Positions 29,185 to 38,187 of a stretch of DNA of 64,000 nucleotides are shown here, piece after piece. Position 1 is the stretch's first letter. Each line of letters opens with the position of its first letter. Source of the DNA: Chromatium okenii. GTDB taxonomy: Bacteria; Pseudomonadota; Gammaproteobacteria; Chromatiales; Chromatiaceae. The stretch is taken from contig NZ_NRRQ01000003.1 in the NCBI RefSeq assembly GCF_016583745.1, forward strand, positions 1 through 64,000, in the 5' to 3' direction. The translations under genes and the position numbers were made by a program. The notes below the pieces were generated by a model. The model searched no databases and was not told where the DNA came from. It was given only the letters and a program-made list of their open reading frames with translations.

Positions 29185-29742
29185 TTAAAGGGGAGCTTTT
29201 TGTTGCTCCCTTTTAGTTGAAAAAAGGGGCTGAGGAGATTGCAGTGCTGCCAGCAAACCGGTGATTAAATCAAATGGCGCTGGCGGACAACCGGGGATTT
29301 TTATATCAACCGGAATGACATTTTCTACTGCGCCACAACTCGCATATGACACGCCAAACTCGCCGCCAGTACAGGCGCAATCGCCCGCTGCAATGACGAC
29401 TTTTGGCGATGGAGTTGCCCGCCAAGTGCGACGCAGCGCGGTTTCCATGTGGCGCGATACCGGCCCTGTTACCAATAGCGCATCGGCATGACGCGGTGAC
29501 GCCACGAAATGAACGCCAAAGCGTTCAATATCGTGATACGGATTATTGAGCGCGTGAATTTCTAATTCACAGCCATTACAGGAACCAGCGTCCACTTGCC
29601 GAATGGCTAAACTGCGTCCCAAGCGCGTATCAATTAAACGGCGCAATTGAATACCAAGCCGCGCTAATTCGGCATCATCGTGAGTGGGGGCGGGTTCAGT
29701 GATCACGCCAATGCGCAATGATTGTTCGAGAATGCGTAACAT
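29185..29742 (-). CDS. NuoB/HycG-like iron-sulfur subunit (group 4 hydrogenase or complex I type), orphan
   Basis: About 185 residues started at ATG 29742 (MLRILEQSLRIGV), which has GGAGC upstream. It carries the [4Fe-4S] ligands of the NuoB/hydrogenase small-subunit family: CNGCE near residue 50, CACTGGEF, and IPGCPPAP near the end. The GSCNGCELEI form and the short length are closer to HycG/HyfI/MbhJ subunits of group 4 hydrogenases and related membrane complexes than to NuoB proper (family knowledge). The surprising point is its isolation: neither a large subunit nor membrane subunits are adjacent, and the neighbours are hisC and srkA. Confidence 0.8.
   Translation of the reverse strand: MLRILEQSLRIGVITEPAPTHDDAELARLGIQLRRLIDTRLGRSLAIRQVDAGSCNGCELEIHALNNPYHDIERFGVHFVASPRHADALLVTGPVSRHMETALRRTWRATPSPKVVIAAGDCACTGGEFGVSYASCGAVENVIPVDIKIPGCPPAPFDLITGLLAALQSPQPLFSTKREQQKAPL
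29187..29214. terminator. Terminator-like hairpin after hisC
   Basis: AAAGGGGAGC, loop, GCTCCCTTTT lies 18 bases after the hisC stop and is imperfect by one pair. It overlaps the last codons of the oppositely oriented gene at 29185. Confidence 0.55.
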
Positions 29743-29802
29743 CAGATTTCCGGCTCCATTAACGCACAACGCAGCGTTGTTTAATAAAAGTGCAATTTTA
29801 AT

Positions 29803-30798
29803 ATGACAACTTCAGTGACACCTTACGCCAATCTTACTCCCGATGTTGTACTTGATGCGATTGAAAGTTTAGGTTTAATCACCGATGGACATTTACTGAC
29901 ACTCAATAGCTATGAAAATCGCGTTTATCAAGTGGGAATTGATGAAGCCGCGCCGTTGATTGCTAAATTCTATCGACCACACCGTTGGAGCGATGCCGCA
30001 ATTTTAGAAGAACATCAATTTAGCCAAGAACTTGCTAATCACGAGCTGCCAGTGGTGCCACCATTACGTTTTGGTGGACAAACATTACACTATTTTAATG
30101 ACTATCGTTTTGCGCTCACCTTGCGCCAAGGTGGACGCGCTCCTAATTTAGAACATGCAGCAGTGCGAGAATGGTTGGGGCGCTTATTGGGGCGGATTCA
30201 TGCAGTTGGCGCGGTGACAGCGTTTACACAGCGTCCAACTTTGAATTGTGCGCATTTTGGAATTGAATCGCGTGATTTTTTATTAGCCAATCAGTGTTTA
30301 CCTTCGGCGCTGTTATCGACATATCTCAACACTGTTTCCGAAGCCTTGGTGCAGATTGATGCCTGTTATGAACGCGCTGGAACTGTAAAACTCATTCGTT
30401 TACATGGAGATTGTCATCTCGGCAATGTATTGTGGGCAGATGATGGTCCGCATTTCGTTGATTTTGATGATGCGCGACAAGGGCCAGCAATTCAAGATTT
30501 GTGGATGTTATTGGCTGGAGATCGTGAGGAAATGCGCCAGCAACTTGATGATGTCTTAGCGGGTTATGAAGATTTTTGTGAGTTTAATTGGCGCGAATTA
30601 CAGTTAATTGAAGCCTTGCGCACATTGCGCATCATTCATTATGCGGCGTGGTTGGCGCGGCGCTGGGATGATCCCGCTTTTCCAGCCGCGTTTCCTTGGT
30701 TTAATACGGCACAATTCTGGCATGATCATATTTTGCAATTGCAAGAACAAATCACGGCAATGGCGGCTGGTGCTTTATGGACAACAGGAAATGATTAA
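29803..30798 (+). CDS. srkA: Stress-response kinase A (SrkA/YihE family)
   Basis: A 331-residue serine/threonine kinase with the aminoglycoside-phosphotransferase fold. The N-terminal lobe contains SYENRVYQVG, and the catalytic loop is HGDCHLGNVLW followed by FVDFDDARQGPAIQDLWMLL, typical of SrkA. In E. coli it protects against envelope and oxidative stress by opposing toxin-dependent death. Length matches E. coli SrkA (328). It is convergent with the YdcF-like gene, nine bases apart. Confidence 0.92.
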   Translation: MTTSVTPYANLTPDVVLDAIESLGLITDGHLLTLNSYENRVYQVGIDEAAPLIAKFYRPHRWSDAAILEEHQFSQELANHELPVVPPLRFGGQTLHYFNDYRFALTLRQGGRAPNLEHAAVREWLGRLLGRIHAVGAVTAFTQRPTLNCAHFGIESRDFLLANQCLPSALLSTYLNTVSEALVQIDACYERAGTVKLIRLHGDCHLGNVLWADDGPHFVDFDDARQGPAIQDLWMLLAGDREEMRQQLDDVLAGYEDFCEFNWRELQLIEALRTLRIIHYAAWLARRWDDPAFPAAFPWFNTAQFWHDHILQLQEQITAMAAGALWTTGND

Positions 30799-30806
30799 AG
30801 TGATGC

Positions 30807-31565
30807 TTAGTTTTGCCATGCTTTTAATTGATACCACACGCGCCCGATGTGTTCATGAATAGCATAATAACTCAATAAAAAGCTCCGCGCTGACGGTAAA
30901 AAATCCCAATACGTTAATTTGGTTTGCCAATGCGGGCGATGCACAAAACCAGTGGGAGCGGGCGTTATGATAAAACCCATTTCTGTAAAAGCATCCACTG
31001 CTCGCGGTAAATGCCACGCATCACTCACTAATAACACATGCTGAATGCCAATAGGCTTTAATAATTGCGCGGTATTGCGAGCATTTTCCCAAGTCGTTTG
31101 GCTGCTGGTCTCCATTCCCGCCACCGTTATTCCATAATCTTGCTGCAACGCCGCCGCCATTAATGCCGCAAGTGTTTGTTGTTCCTCAGATAATTTTCCG
31201 CCCGCTACATAAAGCGGCAAACCGGTTTGGCGCTGCAAGATCGCGCCGTACCGCAGCCGCCGCCAACTCGCATCATCAAGCGTGTCGCCGCCATATTCCG
31301 GTGCATCCGTCACCCGCCCGGCGCTCAAAATCACAATCGCCTGCGCGGTGGGCGGCAGCGTTCCCAGTGCCGGATAACGCTCCAAAGGCATCATCAATAC
31401 CGTCGCCACCACTGGCAACGTCATCAACGTGAACAGCGAAAAAGTGATAAAGATCAATATCTTTTCAAATACGCCGCGCACCAGAAAAAATGCGATTCCC
31501 AACAGCAGGAGCAACAACCCCGGCGGTAACAGCAGACTTTTAGCGATGCTATACAGGAGTGACAT
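30807..31565 (-). CDS. YdcF/ElyC-like DUF218 membrane protein
   Basis: A 252-residue protein with two N-terminal membrane segments (SLLLPPGLLLLLLGIAFFLV and a second at residues 33-55) and a DUF218 domain beginning at AIVILSAGRVTDAPEYGGDTL. ElyC of this family affects cell-envelope and undecaprenyl-phosphate metabolism in E. coli. The conserved SSQTTWENARNT and SDAWHLPRA motifs are present. It is read leftward, 28 bases downstream of lipA. Confidence 0.85.
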   Translation of the reverse strand: MSLLYSIAKSLLLPPGLLLLLLGIAFFLVRGVFEKILIFITFSLFTLMTLPVVATVLMMPLERYPALGTLPPTAQAIVILSAGRVTDAPEYGGDTLDDASWRRLRYGAILQRQTGLPLYVAGGKLSEEQQTLAALMAAALQQDYGITVAGMETSSQTTWENARNTAQLLKPIGIQHVLLVSDAWHLPRAVDAFTEMGFIITPAPTGFVHRPHWQTKLTYWDFLPSARSFLLSYYAIHEHIGRVWYQLKAWQN

Positions 31566-31593
31566 GCGCTAAAAAATCGCTTTTTTGCGTGTT

Positions 31594-32577
31594 TTATCGA
31601 GTAGAATCAATGACATCACCAGCTTGGCGATCCGCGTGATAAGACGAGCGCACCAGCGGCGCACTGGCGACGTGCGCAAATCCCAGCGCCTCGCCCGTGC
31701 TGCGCAGGTCGTCAAATTCGCTCGGCGTCCAATAACGATGCACGGCAAGATGATTGCGACTGGGCTGGAGATATTGTCCTAAAGTCAACATGTTACAGCC
31801 GTGCGCCCGTAAATCGCGCATCACCGTCACCACCTCCTCGCGGGTTTCGCCCAAACCGAGCATCAGCCCAGATTTTGTCGGCACCTCGGGATGGCGCGTT
31901 TTGAACGCCTGCAACAACTGCAAAGAACCGGCGTAGTCCGCGCCGGGGCGGGTGTGGCGATACAGGCGCGGCACGGTTTCCAAATTGTGATTGAACACAT
32001 CTGGCACCGCGTCGTCAGCGAATTGCGCGAGCGCCACCGCAGCGCGACCCCGAAAATCTGGCACCAAAATTTCTATCTTTATCAGCGTGTTATCGCGGCG
32101 CACTGCCCGCACGCAGTCGGCAAATTGTCCGGCACCGCCGTCGCGCAAATCATCACGATCCACCGAAGTAATGACAACATAACGCAACGCCAACGCCGCA
32201 ACCGCCTGCGCCAACTGCGCTGGCTCCTCTGGATTAACGGGCTGGGGTTGTCCGTGCGCAACATCGCAAAATGGACAACGGCGTGTACAAATATCGCCTA
32301 AAATCAAAAAGGTAGCGGTGCCAGATTTGAAACATTCGCCCAAGTTAGGGCACATCGCTTCTTCGCACACCGTTGCCAAGTTGTGCCCACGCAACAGCGC
32401 CTTCATCCGCGCAACATCAGTACCGAGTGGCGCTGGAGCACGAATCCAATCCGGTTTTCGCAATTGCACCGGCGGCGGCTCAACCTGTTGAGGAAGCCGC
32501 GCTAATTTGTCTTGACCGCGTTGATGGGTGTCTGGCGTGGCGCGTGATGGAGCGCCAATGGAATCAGGAATTGGCAT
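31594..32577 (-). CDS. lipA: Lipoyl synthase
   Basis: A radical-SAM enzyme of 327 residues (ATG 32577; an upstream TTG at 32595 is possible) that inserts two sulfurs into octanoyl groups on lipoyl domains. It carries both cluster motifs: the auxiliary cluster [12 protein letters not shown] and the radical-SAM CTRRCPFC. The family C-terminal Arg-Ser-Ser-Tyr is present as VRSSYHAD. lipB is not adjacent. It lies nine or more bases downstream of idi on the same strand and may be read from the same transcript. Confidence 0.96.
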   Translation of the reverse strand: MPIPDSIGAPSRATPDTHQRGQDKLARLPQQVEPPPVQLRKPDWIRAPAPLGTDVARMKALLRGHNLATVCEEAMCPNLGECFKSGTATFLILGDICTRRCPFCDVAHGQPQPVNPEEPAQLAQAVAALALRYVVITSVDRDDLRDGGAGQFADCVRAVRRDNTLIKIEILVPDFRGRAAVALAQFADDAVPDVFNHNLETVPRLYRHTRPGADYAGSLQLLQAFKTRHPEVPTKSGLMLGLGETREEVVTVMRDLRAHGCNMLTLGQYLQPSRNHLAVHRYWTPSEFDDLRSTGEALGFAHVASAPLVRSSYHADRQAGDVIDSTR

Positions 32578-32603
32578 AAACCGCTCGGCGCACAATTAAA
32601 AAC

Positions 32604-33203
32604 TTAATGCGCGGGAATAAAATTATGAGGGTGATCAATTAACAACTTATCCATTAACAAATGGAACCAAGGTGTAAACCACTGTGGATGCGCGTGTAAT
32701 GCGCGTTGAATTGCAGGAATAGGCATCCAGCGCCATGCGCCAATTTCTGAGGGTTCTGGATGCGGTGAACCGTTATACGCGCCATAAAACATGTGCAGAT
32801 ATTCGTGTTCAATTAAACCCGAATGTGCATCTTCAGCGCGATATACAAATTGCGTTCGCTCTATTAAAGCCACCGCAATTCCAAACTCTTCTTGCAAGCG
32901 GCGACAAGCGGCACTTAACACGGTTTCATCAGGTCGCGGATGTCCGCAACAGGTATTCGACCAGCAGCACGCAAAATGGTATTTACCATCGGCGCGACGC
33001 TGCAATAATAAGTCACCTTGAGAATTAAATACGAGAATTGAAAAAGCGCGATGCAATTGACCGGTGCGATGAACTTCTAATTTACCAGCAGTGCCCAATG
33101 ACTGGTCATTGTGATCGACAACAATCACTTCTTCTATTGCATCGCGTTCCCAAGCACGGTGCCATTCGGTAGCGGCAAGTGGCGGCACAAAATTGGTGCT
33201 CAC
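32604..33203 (-). CDS. idi: Isopentenyl-diphosphate delta-isomerase, type 1
   Basis: A 199-residue Nudix-fold enzyme that interconverts isopentenyl and dimethylallyl diphosphate, the first step to carotenoids, quinones and the phytyl tail of bacteriochlorophyll. Active-site landmarks are the Cys in NTCCGHP and the Glu of [10 protein letters not shown]; metal ligands are in the REEFG-like LQEEFGI Nudix box. The GTG start overlaps the stop of the RuBisCO-like gene (GTGA), so the two are translationally coupled. It sits downstream of the puf genes, which suits supply of isoprenoids for photosynthesis. Confidence 0.94.
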   Translation of the reverse strand: MSTNFVPPLAATEWHRAWERDAIEEVIVVDHNDQSLGTAGKLEVHRTGQLHRAFSILVFNSQGDLLLQRRADGKYHFACCWSNTCCGHPRPDETVLSAACRRLQEEFGIAVALIERTQFVYRAEDAHSGLIEHEYLHMFYGAYNGSPHPEPSEIGAWRWMPIPAIQRALHAHPQWFTPWFHLLMDKLLIDHPHNFIPAH

Positions 33204-34543
33204 GATGTACCTTGTATATCAGATGCAGGAGTTGGAAGCGTATGAGAAACACCAAATGCCTGAAATGCAGCCTTTAATTCTTCATGTGTTGTTGCGTATT
33301 CAGCGACTGATTGACCTGCTGCAATGGCATCCCAAGCCTGACGAATACTCGCAGCGCCAGCGCGGGGGCCGAGCGGATGTCCAAAGACGCCGCGTCCGGG
33401 CACAAATCCAAAATCAACGGTGCCAACTTTTTGATAAACCTCGTTTAATGTTCCCGCCCAATCGCTTCCGCCTGGCACCGGTAAACTGCGTTTAATCGCA
33501 CCCATTGGCGCAAGGCAAGCATTAACATTTGCAATGACTTCCGCATCGCTCATGTGCATTCGCGCCCCAAACCCCGGCATAATGATGGCATCAAAACCAG
33601 CTAATCGTTGTAATTTTGTAAAGACTTGAGAATGAATTCCAAAGTGCGCCAAACGATTAAACGGCGCTAATAATGGAAAGTGCGCAATAAGGGGCACGGT
33701 GGCATGTTTGCATAACATACGCACGGCACTTAATCCCACCGGCATTGCATTCACTAATAACGCATTTGCGCCATTCGCAACGGCAAGATCGTGTAATTCA
33801 ATTAAACGATCTACTTCATCGGTGATATTGGCAAGATAACATTTAGGCACCCCCGTTTCATATTCAGCTTGACGGCGTGCTGCGCCTAATAACGCCGAGC
33901 GTTCACTGAGTGGACACCAATCAGTATCCGCAAGCATTTCATCATCTTTGGCAATATCAAGACCACCTAACCAACTTTCATAACCAAGCTGACTAAAGGC
34001 ATCAGGAGGTAAACCGATATTCGGTTTAATCACTCCAAAAAAGATGGGGCGTTGATACACTTGCAATTGCTCACGCAAGCCTTCAACGCCGAAACGCGGC
34101 CCTGTGAACGCGGCTAAATACGCATCGGGAAAACGAATATCAAGGAGTTTAATAATCGGGGCACCGGGAGAAAAAAAGGTGCCTTCACCACACACTGCAC
34201 TTAATAAATTAGGTAATCGCGCTCCAAAATTAGCGTGTGGATGCGCAATTGTGAGGTGGCAAGCAGAAACCCGCTCGCCCGGCGGAGTGCGAATCCCATA
34301 ACTAAACGCGGTGAGTTCTGAATTGAGTATGGTTAAATCAATGACTCGCGCTGCAAACTGTGCTCTTAAATCCTCAGCATGACCAACCCGTCGCCATTGC
34401 GCGGTTGATTGTTCCGCACAAAAATGCGCTGCTGCAAGACGTGGATCACCCGTACATTCTAAGTAATAGTCAAGGTGAATATACGCATCTTGATCCAGTG
34501 TTTGCGCATCAGCAAAGAAACCCGCGCTATCGGAATCCAACAT
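33200..34543 (-). CDS. RuBisCO-like protein (form IV)
   Basis: A 447-residue homologue of the RuBisCO large subunit. The carbamylation motif [10 protein letters not shown] is kept (Lys201, Asp203, Glu204 equivalents), as is the first active-site Lys in GVIKPNIG. Other catalytic residues differ: the second Lys (177) is Asn, Asn123 becomes Glu in VCGEG, and loop 6 with its Lys334 is replaced by [10 protein letters not shown]. It therefore should not fix CO2. Form IV proteins act in methylthio-sugar isomerisation and sulfur salvage; the IV-Photo group occurs in green and purple sulfur bacteria. It is coupled to idi and directly follows yjbQ. Confidence 0.93.
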   Translation of the reverse strand: MLDSDSAGFFADAQTLDQDAYIHLDYYLECTGDPRLAAAHFCAEQSTAQWRRVGHAEDLRAQFAARVIDLTILNSELTAFSYGIRTPPGERVSACHLTIAHPHANFGARLPNLLSAVCGEGTFFSPGAPIIKLLDIRFPDAYLAAFTGPRFGVEGLREQLQVYQRPIFFGVIKPNIGLPPDAFSQLGYESWLGGLDIAKDDEMLADTDWCPLSERSALLGAARRQAEYETGVPKCYLANITDEVDRLIELHDLAVANGANALLVNAMPVGLSAVRMLCKHATVPLIAHFPLLAPFNRLAHFGIHSQVFTKLQRLAGFDAIIMPGFGARMHMSDAEVIANVNACLAPMGAIKRSLPVPGGSDWAGTLNEVYQKVGTVDFGFVPGRGVFGHPLGPRAGAASIRQAWDAIAAGQSVAEYATTHEELKAAFQAFGVSHTLPTPASDIQGTS

Positions 34544-34546
34544 CAA

Positions 34547-34975
34547 TTAACGCTCTCCTGCTATTTGCACCCGCAAGATACGCTCTTCGCGGGGGCCATC
34601 CAATTCAATAAAAAAGATGGATTGCCAATTCCCTAACAGCAATTCTCCATTGACAATCGGAATAGTCTCGGACGCATTCATAAACAAACCGAGTAAATGT
34701 GAATGCGCATTTAACCGTCCGTCAATTGGATTGATATTGTGGCGCAAGGAGTGCGGAGGCGGGACTAACGTCATTAAAAAATCGACCATATCCTGCTGCA
34801 ACATCGGCTCACATTCGTTAATTGCTACGAATGCAGTGGTGTGTGCGGAATAGAGCGTGAGTTGTCCGTTATGAACGGGATGCTGCTGAACGATGCTCTT
34901 GATGTGGGTCGTAACATCAATGATCTGAATAGGGGCAGTGGTGGTTAAGCGAATGGAATCATTAAAAAAGAACAT
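34547..34975 (-). CDS. yjbQ: YjbQ/UPF0047 family protein
   Basis: A 142-residue cytosolic protein of the UPF0047 family, with the conserved HTTAFVAINECEP and the C-terminal GNWQSIFFIELDGPREER motif. Members have weak thiamine-phosphate synthase activity, but their main role is not settled. The stop is four bases before the ATG of the RuBisCO-like gene, and the ribosome-binding GGAG of that gene lies within the last codons of yjbQ, so the genes form one operon. Confidence 0.9.
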   Translation of the reverse strand: MFFFNDSIRLTTTAPIQIIDVTTHIKSIVQQHPVHNGQLTLYSAHTTAFVAINECEPMLQQDMVDFLMTLVPPPHSLRHNINPIDGRLNAHSHLLGLFMNASETIPIVNGELLLGNWQSIFFIELDGPREERILRVQIAGER

Positions 34976-35052
34976 GGCTAGTAACGAATGACGACAACGG
35001 ACAGGGTGGGTTTAAGCGTTCCCCGCCCGCCGACGTTGAAACGCCACTAGAA

Positions 35053-35250
35053 TCAGCGGATAACTGGTAACGCGGTCATTTGCGCAACTGCTGCGGGCAT
35101 CGTTTCCGAACCTTGCAGCCAATTGAACGACGGGCTGCTGAACAACAGAATGTGAATGACAAAAGCAAGAGCAAACAACGAGCCGCCTGTGCCCATGATA
35201 ATGAGCTTGGGGCTATATTGTTGCCACAGTTTCCAAGTGTATTGTTGCAT
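35053..35250 (-). CDS. pufA: LH1 antenna alpha polypeptide, divergent copy (alpha3)
   Basis: A 65-residue single-span antenna protein. The N-terminal cytoplasmic part (MQQYTWKLWQQYSPKLI) lacks the DPRR motif seen in the other two alpha chains. The membrane span holds the bacteriochlorophyll-binding His in ALAFVIHILLFSS, followed by the typical FNWL. A 20-residue C-terminal tail is present. It is the last puf gene, after alpha2, and has no matching beta beside it. Confidence 0.88.
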   Translation of the reverse strand: MQQYTWKLWQQYSPKLIIMGTGGSLFALAFVIHILLFSSPSFNWLQGSETMPAAVAQMTALPVIR

Positions 35251-35336
35251 TGACTGCGACTCCTATATCACACCGAACATGCCAATCAGGAATTAGTCAT
35301 CTCAGTGCAGGTTCAGAATGGAGTAATCAGATAAAT

Positions 35337-35363
35337 CTTGGGGCGTATACAGTACGCCCCAAG
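35337..35363 (-). promoter_or_regulatory. Hairpin between alpha2 and alpha3 genes
   Basis: CTTGGGGCGTA, loop TACAG, TACGCCCCAAG: a perfect eleven-pair stem in the 135-base spacer. In puf operons such intercistronic hairpins shield upstream mRNA from 3' decay or partly end transcription, setting antenna-gene ratios; that role is inferred here. Confidence 0.8.
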
Positions 35364-35385
35364 AGATTTCCACTGGGGCTATAAC

Positions 35386-35514
35386 TTAGCTGATCCAGTT
35401 AAATGCGGGGCTGCTGAGTAGAATGAAATGAATCAACAGTGCCAGCACAAACAGAAAACCAAATAATGCAACGAGGGTTCTGCGTGGGTCGAAAATCTGC
35501 CAAACTTTATGCAT
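35386..35514 (-). CDS. pufA: LH1 antenna alpha polypeptide (alpha2)
   Basis: A 42-residue antenna protein with ribosome-binding GGAG before its ATG. The N terminus [14 protein letters not shown] contains the conserved DPRR; the span carries the bacteriochlorophyll-ligand His in [12 protein letters not shown], followed by PAFNW near the C terminus. It is shorter than alpha1, lacking the C-terminal tail. It lies 326 bases after the second beta gene. Confidence 0.92.
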   Translation of the reverse strand: MHKVWQIFDPRRTLVALFGFLFVLALLIHFILLSSPAFNWIS

Positions 35515-35840
35515 GTGTATTCTCCAGTCTTGATATGGGTGGGCATTGTCAGTGAACAATTACCCGGTCGTCACAAACACTACATCAAAAACCGCTACTA
35601 AAAACCAATGAATTTCTCAAAGGTTTGTATTACGCCGTCCCTACCATGACCTTAAAACGGATTACAAGGCCTTGACTCTTGAGTAAGGAATAACGTCCAG
35701 CCGTAGCGTGTCTGGACGGTGCGAAAAAAAGCACCGGAAACAACTTAATCGAAACGCTCAAGTTGTGTCAAATCGCTATAACCATGAACATTTTTTTAGA
35801 ACAGCGAACAGTTCAATCAACAGTTATGCGCCATTAACCA
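35515..35840 (-). promoter_or_regulatory. Spacer between beta2 and alpha2 with a hairpin
   Basis: 326 bases without a gene, unusually long, because beta and alpha genes are normally adjacent. It holds a hairpin at 35694-35718 (CGTCCAG, eleven-base loop, CTGGACG). It may contain an internal promoter for alpha2-alpha3-yjbQ-RuBisCO-like, or be the remains of a deleted antenna gene; neither is shown by the sequence. Confidence 0.5.
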
Positions 35841-35987
35841 TTACAGCCACGGACGCCACAACCATACGAGAATATGTGCAAACACCACAATCCCCGTAAA
35901 CGCAACGAAACTAGACACAAAGATCGCATGAAATTCCCTTGCTTCGTCTTCTGTAAGTCCAGACATCGAGCGGTTCTCACTAACCAT
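35841..35987 (-). CDS. pufB: LH1 antenna beta polypeptide (beta2)
   Basis: A 48-residue antenna protein if started at ATG 35987 ([20 protein letters not shown]); starts at 35993 or 35966 are also possible. The conserved beta features are [12 protein letters not shown], with an N-proximal His, the span with [11 protein letters not shown] where His ligates bacteriochlorophyll, and WLWRPWL at the C terminus. It lies between pufC and alpha2, separated from pufC by a strong hairpin. Confidence 0.93.
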   Translation of the reverse strand: MVSENRSMSGLTEDEAREFHAIFVSSFVAFTGIVVFAHILVWLWRPWL

Positions 35988-36022
35988 TATCATGGTGCCT
36001 CACTACTTTTGATGTCATCTCC

Positions 36023-36050
36023 CAAAGTATCAAATTGCTTTGATACTTTG
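36023..36050 (-). promoter_or_regulatory. Hairpin between pufC and beta2
   Basis: CAAAGTATCAAA, loop TTGC, TTTGATACTTTG: a perfect twelve-pair stem in the 97-base spacer after the pufC stop. It probably separates the reaction-centre part of the transcript from the second antenna set, as terminator or mRNA-stability element (inference). Confidence 0.8.
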
Positions 36051-36084
36051 AGAAGCATCCTTGCATAACGTCACACCGATCAGG

Positions 36085-37176
36085 CTACAGATTTTGCGCA
36101 GTCGGTGCGAGTGCTTCAACCGGTGCAGCCTCAACTGGTGCTTCTGGAGCAACTGCTGCGGGTTGTTCAACCTTCGCAGGAGCAATCAGCACCGGATAAT
36201 CCTTCAACATCTTCGCTGCATACAGCGGCTTATATGCGCCCTGATGGCAGGTCATACAACTGACTTTGAAGGGATCGCCATAAGGTCCTTTACGCGATGC
36301 TGGGAGCACATCGTTTAATGGCCAAATGTAGTTCTGGTTCATATCCCGCACATGACGAATTGCATACCAAGCAGTAGTGCGTTTCGGTGTGCTTTGTTGC
36401 CAATTGGAGAATGCCCGCGTGTTATGACAGAAGGTGCAATTCACACCCAACGCATCAGACATCTGCATCATCAACGCATACGTCCATTCAGCTTGCTTAA
36501 TAGACGTTTTATTGCCACTTGGCAGCGCCGTCTTGCCAATCACGCGAATTTCATTCGCTTGATCAAGAAAAGGCGTAAATGGATCGTAAGGCAGTGAAGA
36601 ATACGCAGCCGTAGAAGCAACCGTATTCTGTCCGCTTGGTTTCACGCCAGAAGGATGATTTGGACCTGGATCTGTCACCCAAACATACTTCGGAACGGGA
36701 TTACCACGATGGCAGGTGTAACAGGTAATACCCGTATCTGCGACGTGTGTTTTCCAATTCGCATTGGTTTGCCGCACCATTTCAAACATCCGCCGCGATA
36801 CAACCTTGGTATAGATGTCATCAGATGCAAAGTTGCCCGGAACGTGGCAATAATTACAGCCTTCTTTCGGTGCAACCCATAAGGTCGCTGCTACCATGAT
36901 GCGAGTGAAATCAGCAACACTCAATTCCTTCAATACCTGCACGTTTTGATAAACGGCGGATACGTTAGGACCACCCGGTGCTGCAGCTGCAAGCGCTTCT
37001 GGAGGCAGATTAGCTTTCATACTTTCAGCTAACAAACGCGGATTGTAATTCTGCTCCATTGCCAATCCACGATAACCACCCTGTACAACTTCTGGTGGTG
37101 GACGCTCGCAGCCTAACAAGAGTACGGAAGCGACCACTGCAACCAATGGAATGGATGCGTGTTTTCCAATATTCAT
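36085..37176 (-). CDS. pufC: Reaction-centre tetrahaem cytochrome PufC
   Basis: A 363-residue lipoprotein. The N terminus has a signal with a lipobox ending in LLGC, so the mature Cys is lipidated and anchors the protein on the periplasmic side. Four haem-binding motifs are present (CNYCH, CYTCH, CTFCH, CMTCH), as in four-haem reaction-centre cytochromes that re-reduce the special pair. A Pro/Ala-rich tail follows the last haem site. Its start overlaps the pufM stop by four bases. Presence of pufC is usual in purple sulfur bacteria. Confidence 0.97.
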   Translation of the reverse strand: MNIGKHASIPLVAVVASVLLLGCERPPPEVVQGGYRGLAMEQNYNPRLLAESMKANLPPEALAAAAPGGPNVSAVYQNVQVLKELSVADFTRIMVAATLWVAPKEGCNYCHVPGNFASDDIYTKVVSRRMFEMVRQTNANWKTHVADTGITCYTCHRGNPVPKYVWVTDPGPNHPSGVKPSGQNTVASTAAYSSLPYDPFTPFLDQANEIRVIGKTALPSGNKTSIKQAEWTYALMMQMSDALGVNCTFCHNTRAFSNWQQSTPKRTTAWYAIRHVRDMNQNYIWPLNDVLPASRKGPYGDPFKVSCMTCHQGAYKPLYAAKMLKDYPVLIAPAKVEQPAAVAPEAPVEAAPVEALAPTAQNL

Positions 37177-38171
37177 TGCGCGACCCCCTGCTGGATCATG
37201 TAAGCATCCTGCGGCATCGTGTACGGATCCTGCACGAGCACATCAATTGGATAACTTGGTGCAACTCCATGCTTCACAGCCCAGAGATACCAGTTGTCAA
37301 CGACGGTACCAGTCAAAAGAATCCCAATTCCTGCAGTGATGACGGTCAATACGGCAAACCACCAACTCCAACGGTGAATGGATTCCATTGACGCATTGAA
37401 GCCCATCGTCCAGCGCCAAAATAATGCTGCGCGTTCTGCTGCGGTTCCACGATCAGTAATCTGATCGATTTCCCGATCACCACCAAAGCGGCTTACTGCC
37501 AAGATGGTCGCGCCGTGCATTGCAAATAACAATGCTGATCCATACAAAAACGCAATAGACAACATGTGGAACGGGTTGTAATACAGATTTCCATAACGAA
37601 TGGAGAATGCTGCCGTCCAATCTAAATGCGGGAAAATGCCAAAGGGAACTGCTTCTGCCCAACTTCCCATCATTACCGGGCGAATAAAACCCAAGCTCAG
37701 ATAGAAGAAAATGGCGGCAGCAAATGCCCAAGACAAATGTTGACTCATTCCTAATGCTGCGGCGCGTTTATAAGTACGAACCCACCATAAGATAATGGAT
37801 GCGGTCAAAAAGACTCCCGCCATAATCCACCATCCACCTTCTGATAATGGCGGAATACTCAAGCCATAAGAAGGCGCTGGCGGCTCAAGCGCCAACCAAA
37901 ACAAGTTCTTTACCAGTTCGATTGGACTCCAATCAACTGATGCCAGCATGTTTAAACCAATGATCTCTAAAGCGATGAAGCCAAAGATCAATGATAAAGT
38001 GCCAGTGAAACCCAGATACAGCGGACCGATTTGCGCGTCGCCGATCTTACCAGCCCAATAGGAAAACAGCGGCTTACCAAGGCGCGGCAGGCTGCCTTTC
38101 GGCAATGGCACACCAGGATAAGCTGGTGAGCGAACCTGCACACTATTAAAAATATTCTGATATTCAGGCAT
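37173..38171 (-). CDS. pufM: Photosynthetic reaction-centre M subunit
   Basis: A 332-residue membrane protein with five spans that, with L, holds the bacteriochlorophyll pair, bacteriopheophytins, quinones and iron. Typical segments are [10 protein letters not shown] at the start, the special-pair His in [20 protein letters not shown], and the iron-ligand His in [15 protein letters not shown]. The C-terminal extension reaches the PufC-binding side. Overlap with pufC implies coupled translation. Confidence 0.98.
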   Translation of the reverse strand: MPEYQNIFNSVQVRSPAYPGVPLPKGSLPRLGKPLFSYWAGKIGDAQIGPLYLGFTGTLSLIFGFIALEIIGLNMLASVDWSPIELVKNLFWLALEPPAPSYGLSIPPLSEGGWWIMAGVFLTASIILWWVRTYKRAAALGMSQHLSWAFAAAIFFYLSLGFIRPVMMGSWAEAVPFGIFPHLDWTAAFSIRYGNLYYNPFHMLSIAFLYGSALLFAMHGATILAVSRFGGDREIDQITDRGTAAERAALFWRWTMGFNASMESIHRWSWWFAVLTVITAGIGILLTGTVVDNWYLWAVKHGVAPSYPIDVLVQDPYTMPQDAYMIQQGVAQ

Positions 38172-38187
38172 TGTCGTCTCCTAGTTC

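Noticed and set aside
33200-34543. A true CO2-fixing RuBisCO large subunit
   Set aside because: The loop-6 Lys, second active-site Lys and Asn123 equivalents are missing, and no small-subunit gene is present.
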